Positions 54,900 through 64,000 of a stretch of 64,000 nt of DNA are shown one piece after another. Numbering within the stretch: position 1 is the stretch's first letter; each line of letters starts with the position of its first letter. The stretch covers positions 180,379,740 through 180,443,739 of the forward strand of contig CM043944.1 in assembly GCA_014529385.2 (NCBI GenBank), written 5' to 3'. Made by a program: the position numbers and the translations under genes. Origin of the DNA: Adiantum capillus-veneris (lineage: Eukaryota > Streptophyta > Polypodiopsida > Polypodiales > Pteridaceae). The notes under the pieces are model-generated. The model searched no databases, was not told where the DNA came from, and was given only the letters and a program-made list of their open reading frames with translations.

Positions 54900-57110
54900 C
54901 ACAACTCTCTCACTGATATTAAGCCATTAGAATCTAAGATTGTGTGATTTGGATAAGATTAGGTGTTTTTTCCATTTAGGAACAATTTTTTTATTTGCAA
55001 TTAGCTATTACGATACGGTCTCCTATGGCCTTGATATCCTAGAGTTTTGTGCTAGTAGATTTTTGAATAGTATAGACAACTATTTCACCTATCATCAAAG
55101 CTCATAGGATGGTAGAGTGTGCATAGCTCGTTAGTATAGATATTGAGTGTTAGATTCATATAGCTCTCTAGAGAACACTGTGTCTATGATGTTTAGAGCC
55201 TCTTACCATAATTGGTGCAACAATGTCCTTAAATTGCTATTATGATAGTCAGAGTCCTCGCTTTTACACAGTCGGATCTTGATGTATTTGTCGATATTGG
55301 CATCGTTGCCCACGACGTAGGACTTGGAGGAGAGGTCTTTTGACACTTTCATCCACTTGTCACCAACCACACCAAAAAAGTTAAAGTGACATATTCAAGC
55401 TCTACTATAGACTAATAAGTCGTGTGTACTTGTCAATTTTTAAAATTAGTTAGTGTTTATGGTTTATGTGGTTGATTAGTAAAGAGTGTTATGGTCTAAT
55501 TATGATTTTGAGATTATACTACCTTTTAATATCCATTTCCTTTCTCTGTTACTTCACAATTTTGTCTTCTTCACATTAGTAGAGATTTTGGGATAGGCAA
55601 GCATCTTTGGCACTATATTAGATCATCCCAAAGATTGCCAAAAACCTAAAGCTAGTACATGTTTTGCCATAACTTGCAAGTTTCAAAAGATAGTCAGTAG
55701 GAAATGCATATGAGGTTAGATCTAAGTTTTGACCACATATTTGGATTCCCTACATTGCAAGCTTTTCTCACACTTTGGTATTGATGCCGGGCTTCAAAGC
55801 ACTTCTTCTTCCTCCTTTTCTTCTTCTTTTTGTCGATGATTATATTAGGTTGGACTTGCTAGCAATGCATCAATTGATAAAATAGCATCATATGCCATCC
55901 TTATCAACATTGCTAGAGATTTGTAAGTAACACCTTTTATCCTTCTTCTTTTTTACAAGCTCTGGTGCATAATGTGTGCATAGCATGAGTTAAAGCTATA
56001 CATGCTTTTTAAACAACCCAAAATTTCAAACTTGATAGCTAATGCAACCTAGATAGTGCAAAGAAGCATGTAAGCCATTGTTGAGACATTGTTTACAATT
56101 GACTTAGGCAGGCTGGTGTATTTGAAATTTGTGGCCAATTATTCACCATTATGATATGGAGTGCTATAAATGACATTAGTGGAAAGAAGTTGCAACTGCT
56201 TTGAAGTATTGGACCTGCTAAGTTGGTCATAGAAGAGTTCTTGTGACGATGACTTTTCCTGGACCTTGGTTGCATTGTAACAATTTGCAACCATCCCCAG
56301 GGTCATTAATCAGGATGTGAGCCTCAATCAAGGTAGTTCGCTTGACCAAAATTGTTGTGCTCTTTGGAGTCCATTGAAGCATCGTCCATTATTTGGTTAC
56401 TCCGCTTGGTTGTGACATTGTCTCTACCTAATCTTGTTGTGATCAAATTTGCTTGAACCTAAAGGGTTACTTGGAGAATGTTTAGCCACCACCCACTATC
56501 TTATATTGTATTTGTGATTAACTTTGTGTAATTTATTTATAAAAACAAATATATAAAAGAAGAGCCAAATTTGCAGTGCCATATTTGTAATAGGCGATCT
56601 CCTCTTATGCTAAGGGGTAGAGAACTCTTTGGTAGAGTGATCTCTTAAGGACTCAAATTTATGTGGCCCCTTGTAGTAGCCTTCCACGACAAGTAGAGGA
56701 TTGACTTCGTGTCTCAAATGCATTAAGTGAAGCGCTTAAGACCCACAATGTATGTGGCCTATTGATAGTAGGCTTCAACTACAAGTAGAGTAGGAATTTG
56801 TTGTTCCATGATGCGTTAGCTGAAGTGCTTGGTCCTTGAGGGAGGGTTTGTTGGATCCTGTGCATTATATTGATTGCTTTTGGCCTTTGTCACCATGCTT
56901 TTGTCCTCTACTTAGCTACATCAAAGTTGATGCTTGGCTCACCATGTAGCTCTTGATGGTCTTGTTGTCGTGATGCTCTTTTAGTGAGTCTTTAATGAGA
57001 TTTCTTTGATATCGAACGGTGACTGACTAATTGGGTCCTCTTTGTACGATGATTGGAATGTTTATATCCACCTTGTAGTGAGCGTCTTAGGACGCCACCA
57101 AGCTAGGCTT
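54900..57110. other. AT-rich unassigned region (right arm)
   Basis: Mirror of 29985-32210. Between about 56430 and 56880 it differs from the left arm (30240-30680) at many more places than elsewhere, with clustered small indels and substitutions. No gene is seen. Confidence 0.55.
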
Positions 57111-57288
57111 TACATTGGTAGGTCATTGGTCACTTTTTAGCCCTCAAGCAACTTCTCATTGCTTCTCATTCAAGGGAGCATCTGGGTGCTCATCATTCAA
57201 GGCTCCCATAAGTTCAATGGCCAAGTTAAAGAAGCCAATACAAAGACAAATCCCTTTTACAAACTTATTGACCCCAAAACTTATCGGC

Positions 57289-57298
57289 GGGGGGGGGG
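57289..57298. repeat. Poly-G homopolymer (10 G)
   Basis: Mirror of the 27-C run at 29786-29812. Confidence 0.95.
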
Positions 57299-57477
57299 TT
57301 TCTCTTATAAAAAGCAAAAAGGATTGCCTTTCTATCTGCATGAGATGATTGTTGATTCACGTGATAACTTTTAATCTGGAAATTTCCCATAATGCCAAAT
57401 TTCAATACTGCGTTGGAATCAGCTCATGCAGATAGAAACACAAACCGTTTTTCTTTCCATACTAGAAATCTGAATTT

Positions 57478-57661
57478 TCTCTCTCTCTCTCTCTCTTCCC
57501 TCTATCTCTCTCTCTCTTTCTCTCTCTCTTCTCTTCTCTCTCTCTCGTCTGTGTGTGTGTGTGTGTGTGGTGTGTGTGTTTGTGGTGTGTGCGCGCGCGC
57601 GCGCACGCGTGCTCTCCATACAAAAATCTGAATTCTCTCTCTCTCTCCCTCCATCTCTCTC

Positions 57662-57727
<66 letters not shown>

Positions 57728-57731
57728 CTCT

Positions 57732-57790
<59 letters not shown>

Positions 57791-57821
57791 CGCGCACGCG
57801 TGCTTCTCCATACAAGAAATC

Positions 57822-57858
<37 letters not shown>

Positions 57859-57994
57859 CGTCCTCTCTCTTCTCTCCTCATGTGTGTTGTGTTGTGTTGT
57901 GTTGTGTGTGTGTGCGCAGCGCGCGCGCACGCACGAGAAATCTGAATTCTCGAGTGTGTGTGTGTGTTGTGAGGCGCACGAGAGAGAAAAAGAG

Positions 57995-58050
<56 letters not shown>
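57478..58050. repeat. Compound CT/GT/CG/GA microsatellite (right arm)
   Basis: It carries four AGAAATCTGAATT motifs (about 57465, 57620, 57813, 57938) separated by CT, GT and GCGCGC runs. It is about 190 bp longer than the left-arm block, with different tract lengths and interruptions. Confidence 0.93.
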
Positions 58051-58051
<1 letters not shown>

Positions 58052-58352
58052 CACAACAAGCAACAATGCTAACAAGAAAATAATATCGCAGTTCCCCCCA
58101 CGTATATGGCGTAGAAAACTCCACCTGCATACATGAAATGACGAAGTCAGAAATTAGGAACTCTACACAGTAGTGTGTGTTTGGTTGTGCAAGCCTTTCT
58201 TCGAGAGTGTGGACACAAACATGTGCAACACATAAGGAAAGGAAATGCAGTCTGTGATGCAATCATGAGGAAGAGGATATAGCTAGATGGAGTAGCTCAA
58301 GCACGCAAAGAATTCCAAGAGCTGCTTGCAGCGTACCTCTCCAATACCAGCT

Positions 58353-58383
<31 letters not shown>

Positions 58384-58434
58384 CTCTCTCTCTCTCTCAA
58401 AAGCTGTCTGGAGAAAGTTTTCCTGCACTAAGAG

Positions 58435-58719
58435 ATGGTGGGGAATGGTGATAGGGGCGACACAAGTTATTGTATCGAGTGCCGAAATCAAGATGGCCAG
58501 GCGAAAGGCTGCAAGTACAGAAGTGCTGTCAAGGGTGTAGGTGGCATGCTATGGATTCAACAAGCAGTGAAGGCTGTTGAGACAGGGGAAGAGAGTAAAC
58601 ACGGGCAACGCCAATCCCTACATGCCGTAATAACAAGGTCACCATGTGGGCAAACATTAACAAGGACAGCCGCGAGAGAGAGAGAGAGAGCACCTAGAAG
58701 ACGTCAAATGTCATCGTAA
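58435..58719 (+). CDS. Hypothetical frame (right-arm copy)
   Basis: Mirror of 28854-28531, identical until the GA tract. No family recognised. The tail after residue 80 is low-complexity Arg/Glu from the tract and differs between arms. Probably not a real gene. Confidence 0.2.
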   Translation: MVGNGDRGDTSYCIECRNQDGQAKGCKYRSAVKGVGGMLWIQQAVKAVETGEESKHGQRQSLHAVITRSPCGQTLTRTAARERERAPRRRQMSS

Positions 58720-58739
58720 AGAATGTGTCCGCGTTACTG

Positions 58740-58772
58740 CTCGCTCTCTTCTGTAGAGGAAGTGGCACAATT

Positions 58773-58828
<56 letters not shown>

Positions 58829-58913
58829 ACCTGACACCTGCCACAAGTCATCGTAAAGAATGTGTGTCAGCGTTACTGCTCGATCTCTCCTGTAGAGGAA
58901 GTGGCACAATTAG

Positions 58914-58948
<35 letters not shown>

Positions 58949-59035
58949 TGACACTTCGGGCCACATCCTTCGTTGTCACTGGTGATCCTTGCGAATTTTG
59001 ATGAGTACTTTTTCTACATATGAATGTTCCAAGGT

Positions 59036-59079
<44 letters not shown>

Positions 59080-59177
59080 GCACACACACCTGACACTTCG
59101 GGCCACATCCTTCGTTGTCACTGGTGATCCTTGCGAATTTTGATGAGTACTTTTTCTACATATGAATGTTCCAAGGT

Positions 59178-59249
<72 letters not shown>

Positions 59250-59337
59250 CTGACACTTCGGGCCACATCCTTCGTTGTCACTGGTGATCCTTGCGAATTT
59301 TGATGAGTACTTTTTCTACATATGAATGTTCCAAGGT

Positions 59338-59401
<64 letters not shown>

Positions 59402-59491
59402 ACCTGACACTTCGGGCCACATCCTTCGTTGTCACTGGTGATCCTTGCGAATTTTGATGAGTACTTTTGCTACATATGAATGTTCCAAGGT

Positions 59492-59583
<92 letters not shown>
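58740..59583. repeat. Composite minisatellite (right arm)
   Basis: Four copies of the CCTGACACTTCGGGCCACATCC...GGTTAGCAAT block (one lacking the leading C) and two of the GAGGAAGTGGCACAATTAGC block, with (CT)n(CA)n tracts. The last CT tract before 59584 is about 85 nt, nearly twice its left-arm partner. Confidence 0.92.
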
Positions 59584-59588
<5 letters not shown>

Positions 59589-60868
59589 CCCTAACAGCAA
59601 GCGCCCCGACTCTTTCTTTTGCTCCTAGTCGGCCTCCCAAGGGCGAGGGGAAGCCCTGGGGGAGAGCCCCCTACACCCAAGCTTCGCCCCTTCCCCATCT
59701 TCTTCCAATCCATACCCAAACTCGCCTCTAGCCCCCTAGCTCGCGGCTGCTCAAACCTCGGCTCCAACCCGACTTCAGCTCGTTGCAAACTTTGGCTTCA
59801 ACTTCAACCGCAGCTTAATCGAAAAATTACACCCTGTTCACCAAACAAACAGGAGTCCCTTCCCACGGTGCAAGTAGTAGGCAGGGAATCCGACCTACTC
59901 AAACCTACAAATCAGACAGGGGGCTTCTTCTTCAAGCAACGATGCAACGCTGCGGATCTATCTCCCCAATCAAACGAACGCGACTCTTCGTGCCCACCCC
60001 ACGTGTGGATCCGATGGATCGTCTTCAAGCTCAAATTCGAGAGCTCAAGGACGAGAATGTAGAGCCCAAGGCTGTATTCTGTGTACATAAGAGACCGCTA
60101 GTGGAAAGCATCTCTATAAAACTGAGTACAAAAAAACCCTCGAGATGCTAGATATAGCCTATCTCGTAGGATCTTTAGGACAGAAAAAAAACCAAAGGTG
60201 GATGTGGAAGAATCCACCAAAGGCAACTCCTCAAGCTGCAGTATGAGAGTGCGTAGGATGAGCCACTGTGGTGGGGAGTAATGCCACTGAATGTGACCCC
60301 TGACAAACCTGGAAAACATTTGGGAGTGAGCCCTTCGTTGATAAAAACAAGCCTGCCTTCCCCGGCTCCTCCACCAGAATGTACACAATAAAAGACGGTG
60401 TAGCACTAAGAACGTCGGGACAACAAGCTTGCCACACGTTCCATAATGTAATGGCAACTAGCATGCAAAACACCTCATATCGGAACACAGAATCATCATC
60501 CTGCGCATCCCCACTGTGTATCATGCTCAAGGTAATTATGAGATACCCTAAGGCTATCAGCATAAAAATCTGATATGTGGCAGCACCCTCAAAAAACAAA
60601 ATCTGATATGTGAGAGCACCCTCAAAAACCAATGTCTGCCACGACAATGCATCAACCATTAGACTACTCCCCACATAAGAAAGCCAAACTCCACCCCTGC
60701 TATAGAAACAAGTAGTGCCAGAGCTCTCCAAACAAGAAGTGATGTGATGGATCTGCAAAGGCAGTGGCTGGAAGTCTCTACAATCCAACCAGAATTGATG
60801 GGTCATGCGAAACAAGGTTTTGCCATACATTCAGGCAATCTGACTTACACCACAGATGAGATCTTGAC
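59584..60868 (+). pseudogene. Element D gag N-terminal region (right arm)
   Basis: Mirror of 26444-27725. The 147-codon frame at 59619-60062 is identical to its left-arm partner. The plus-strand-like frame at 60830-60231 is shifted by one base near 60365 relative to the left arm, which argues that frame is not coding. Confidence 0.5.
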
Positions 60869-61103
60869 TGTCACAAACTGCTGACGTGTCAAAGCCTTGA
60901 ATAAGAGAGCCAACCTGCACATGCCGGCCGAGGGGCCTAAACCCTAAGAAGAACAAGTAACAGAAGAAGAAGTCCTACCAACTTATGGGGACCCCGTCCG
61001 ACAGGGCCCCAATTGACATAAAGGATTAAAATAAAGTAGGACTCTCACACACATACAAAAGAGACTTGCGCAAATTGATGACGTGGTAGATTTTTGAAAA
61101 TTG
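60869..61103 (+). mobile_element. Part of the element E LTR (right arm)
   Basis: It starts TGTCACAAACTGCTGACGTG and stops at the same junction with the B LTR as in the left arm, so the deletion at that junction predates the inverted duplication. Confidence 0.88.
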
Positions 61104-62911
61104 CACCATGCATGACCAGTCACTTAGATTAGATGCATATCCTCCAGTTGCACGCAGCATGATCATCAGCATTCCCATAAAAATTCATCAAGGGAATTTT
61201 CCAGTGTATTAAACCTATTTTCCGATTTTTCACATTTTTCACTTATTTATTGACTTTTGTTGGGAACTAGGTAGGCAATTTTGCTAAGACAATATATAAG
61301 CAAACCAAAGCTAGCACTTTCTGGCAGAAGAGGCAGCAGGAGCATTGCTCAACAGGCCACTTCTCAAGCAAGACCAACCCATTCAACCTGGCGTTTCCTA
61401 GCCCTAAAGGCCAGCGTTTTCAGCGTAAGGACCAGCCTGGCGTTTTGGAGGATCACCAATCAGCCAACGATTCTAGCCAAGTGCCCAGTTCATCTAGCGT
61501 TTGGGGATTTCAGCCCATCCTTGCCGGCATCACAGATTCAGCCCTACACTTGGCGTTTTTGAACAGCCTCAGCCAACATTTTTGGGACAATAACCTCAAC
61601 ATTTTTGATAGCCCTCATCAACGTTTTGCACCAGCACTTCAGCACCAGTAGCATAGCGTTTTTTCAGCAGTTTTCCAGCACCATACTACAGCGTTTTTGC
61701 ACCTGCAAATTCAGCACTTGAAACCTAGCAAGAGCAGCGTTTCTGGACAGCAGCAGAGCAGCGATTTGTATGACAACAGTCCAGCGTTTTCAGCCATAAG
61801 AAAAACAGTGTTTGTTGCACACGAAGGCACAGTAGCAGATAGCGTCGTCCTCATCGGCGTCGTCATCATAGCAGCATTCAGTTTTCAGCCATAGTCTCTT
61901 CATCGTCGGCACCACCATCGGCCTTGACCTCGAACCATTTAGATTTGCATCAGCATCTTGCACCAAATTGTGCAATTAATAGTAGACCACTCTCGCCATC
62001 GAGTGTCACAAACTGCTAACGTGTCAAAGCCTAAAGAATGGGGCCAACTTACATATGCCGGCCGAGAGGCCTAAACCCTAGCAGAAGCAGAAGCAACAGA
62101 TAGAAGAAAGCAGCACATTTCCGTCGGATTGCTGACGTGGCAGATGTACGGATTTCCAAAAATCACGCTGGCTGATGACTCGGCATACTATACAGATTTC
62201 CGCGTTTTGCGTTGGCTGATGACGTGGCAAGCTGTACGGATTTCCGTAAATTACGCTGGCAGCTTTTGGCATTGCTTTTTGGACCAGAAGCTTTTGAGTT
62301 TTAAAAGCTTTTTATTGTAACTGCTTTTCAGGCCAAGGGCCTTTAAATATGAGGTGAAGGCTCATTCTCTTGCATGCTTCTTGGAGAAGGTGCAGAGTCT
62401 GGAGTACCGGCTTGTACCGTATTGATGCAATATAAAGAAATACCGAAAGGGGCGCCAAGGTTTGGGGCCAATACTCTCTGGGGTGGAATTCCGCCACTCC
62501 GTGTCGCGTGTCGTCTCTCTCTTTCAGTTCAGTTGCTAAAAGTCTCTCTGGGGTGGAATTCCGCCACTCCGTGTCGCATGTCGTCTCTCTCTTTCAGTTC
62601 AGCTGCTATTGAAGTGCTAAAAGTCTGTTCAGTCTGTTCTTTTCTATTGGCACGTGGTGCCCGTCTTGTGACATCGAGAGTGGGGTCCTTGGAGGAGGGT
62701 TTGACAACGTCTTGGTGTCATATTCTCTTCTCTCTCCATCTCTCAGTCTCAGCACCTTCATTTACAGTGTTTATCCACTTTGTTTGTGATCACTTGCACT
62801 CTCTCATTAAAGCACGGAAGGCTCTCCCTTCCCTAAGAACAAGGAACCTTGAGCACAGTTCAGAGCACTATCTTGAGCAAAGTTCAAGATTCACTTCCGT
62901 TACACCTTACA
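61104..62911 (+). mobile_element. 5' LTR of element B (right arm), with solo A LTR
   Basis: Mirror of 24403-26208. It ends CCGTTACACCTTACA and is followed by the primer-binding site TTGTTATCAGAGC (62912-62924). The inserted solo A LTR is at 62004-62673. Confidence 0.9.
62004..62673 (+). mobile_element. Solo family A LTR (right arm, TSD TCGAG)
   Basis: TGTCACAAACTG...CTTGTGACA flanked by TCGAG (61999-62003, 62674-62678), the complement of the CTCGA duplication of the left arm. It includes the same 69-bp internal duplication. Confidence 0.96.
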
Positions 62912-64000
62912 TTGTTATCAGAGCTTTGGCAGTGTTCTGTATCACTCAAGGAAAGAACCACAAGAATTTTTTTGCTTGTTGTGGTCGCACGAGCCCAAGT
63001 TCGCTTGGGCGTTTCGATTCCTAATCGTGTTTTTGAAGAGTGACATGAATCCCAAGAAAGAAGGGCTTGTCCAGCCTCCCCTTGTGCCTCTTTTCACTCA
63101 TTGAGAGCGGACCGTGCACTTAGCGGCCGGCCAATCGATGTGACCTTGGTGTGAGTGCAAGGCCGCCAAGGGGTGCGCCCGTGGAAAAGAGCAAAACTCG
63201 GGTGAAGGGAAGATCCTTCTCTAGCACAAATTGCAAGCGAAAGAAGAACCTCAAGAACTCAAGAACCTCAAGACCCCAAGACCCTCAAGAACCCAAGACC
63301 CACAAGAACTTAAGAACCAAGAACACAGTGTATAGTCATTACCCGAAGCGGAATAGATACTTCGCATGGAGGTGGTCAGCATGGGAGTGGTGCAGAAGAG
63401 TTTTCCCCACCATGAGGTTTTCCCGACCCTCCCCCTTCCCCATCTACGCCACGGATATAACCAAATCCTATGGAGGCATTGGTCAAGTCGATGATGGAGA
63501 TGATGGCAAAACAACAAGAAACGAATCGCGTTGTGATGGCACAACTAGAAAGAAAAGCAGAATGACAAGAAGCCTTGGAGCGTGAGCAGCGTGATCAAGC
63601 GCGCTTGCGGCTAAAGAAAGAGCTGACAGAGCGTGCAGCCAAGCGTAAATGACGCATGCATGAGTTGGTACACATGTTCTAGCCTCGAAGTCCGAGCCAA
63701 CCAAAGATGTTGGCAGTTCATCAAGTGGCGCAAGCCGACATTCGGACTCCAACAACCCAGTCACAAAGAAGATCCAGTTCAGTAAGTATGATGGTAAGAT
63801 AGATGCTACGGTTATTCATTCTTGGTTGCATCAATTTAATGCTTATTTTGTGACAACTAACAAGACAGGAAATAGCAAGGTTTTGACGACAGCTATGTGC
63901 CTTGCCGGTGATGCCATCAATTGGTACCACGCATGGCAAGAGGCACAGTTAGCCACGCACCTAGAGGAAGCCAACGATTTCACGCCCCTTTCCTTCAATT
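62912..64000 (+). pseudogene. Element B leader and gag start (right arm, cut by window end)
   Basis: Leader from the primer-binding site, then gag text from about 63400. The coiled-coil part is broken by shifts. From about 63660 the capsid frame (VRH..ASKSEPTKDV, KIQFSKYDGKID, AMCLAGDAINWYHAW) is readable up to the window end. It matches 23308-24402 in reverse complement, with a shorter homopolymer in the leader. Confidence 0.83.

Larger units (their letters stand above)
46116..64000 (-). repeat. Right arm of giant inverted repeat (runs off the window)
   Basis: Reverse complement of 40956-23308. It carries in mirror order element F interior, LTR F, the possible CACTA end, relic gag, copia gag fragment, composite repeats, D gag, the E LTR part, and the B 5' LTR with the same solo A LTR and same TSD. 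It ends in B gag at the window edge, still matching the left arm. Confidence 0.97.

Noticed and set aside
23308-64000. Palindrome as a missed-adapter or fold-back read artefact
   Set aside because: A 5.16-kb unique spacer and arm-specific differences do not fit a simple fold-back read. Misassembly of two haplotypes is still possible and stated as a test.

Overview
This window looks like repeat-rich nuclear DNA of a land plant. LTR retrotransposons have primer-binding sites matching initiator-tRNA-Met (TGGTATCAGAGC type). One is a Ty3/gypsy chromovirus with a chromodomain, and a plant-type hAT transposase carries BED, DUF659 and dimerisation regions. Long (CT/GA)n, (AC/GT)n and (C)n tracts are abundant. 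I found no convincing host gene, rRNA or tRNA gene in 64 kb. The species cannot be named from this sequence.

Region 1 (1-12.4 kb). The window opens in the end of a family A LTR. A solo LTR of family B' follows (1141-2205, duplication AGACA). Next is a complete Ty3/gypsy chromovirus, element C (2234-12404, minus strand, duplication GGCGG). Its 3' LTR is split by a second solo B' LTR (2311-3483, duplication ACCAT). Its integrase is split by a complete 3.3-kb hAT transposon (4616-7954, 8-bp duplication GAGCAAAC).

Region 2 (12.7-27.7 kb). This is a stack of nested insertions. A decayed gypsy element D (3' LTR 12704-13307, pol 14.2-16.4 kb, gag to 16768) is split by element E (16774-26443, duplication GTCAA). 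The 5' LTR of E is split by element B (19313-26208). Each LTR of B carries its own solo family A LTR (19751-20387, duplication GAAAA; 24641-25308, duplication CTCGA), and the matching site in the other LTR is empty. The gag of D resumes at 26444.

Region 3 (23.3-64 kb). This is a giant inverted repeat. The left arm (about 23308-40956) and right arm (46116-64000) are near-identical reverse complements of about 17.7 kb each, around a 5.16-kb unique spacer (40957-46115). The right arm runs off the window, so the palindrome is probably longer. The arms hold, from outside in: B gag and 5' LTR with its solo A LTR, part of the E LTR, D gag, composite microsatellite/minisatellite blocks, an AT-rich unassigned stretch, a copia-type gag fragment, a relic B-like gag, a possible CACTA end, LTR F and the decayed interior of element F. 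The spacer holds a broken copia gag followed by a polypurine tract and LTR start.

These pieces do not form a pathway. They record ordered insertions, LTR-LTR recombination, deletion and finally a large inverted duplication. Both arms carry the same nested insertions with the same junctions, so the duplication is younger than those insertions. Arm differences are concentrated in microsatellites and a few short patches.
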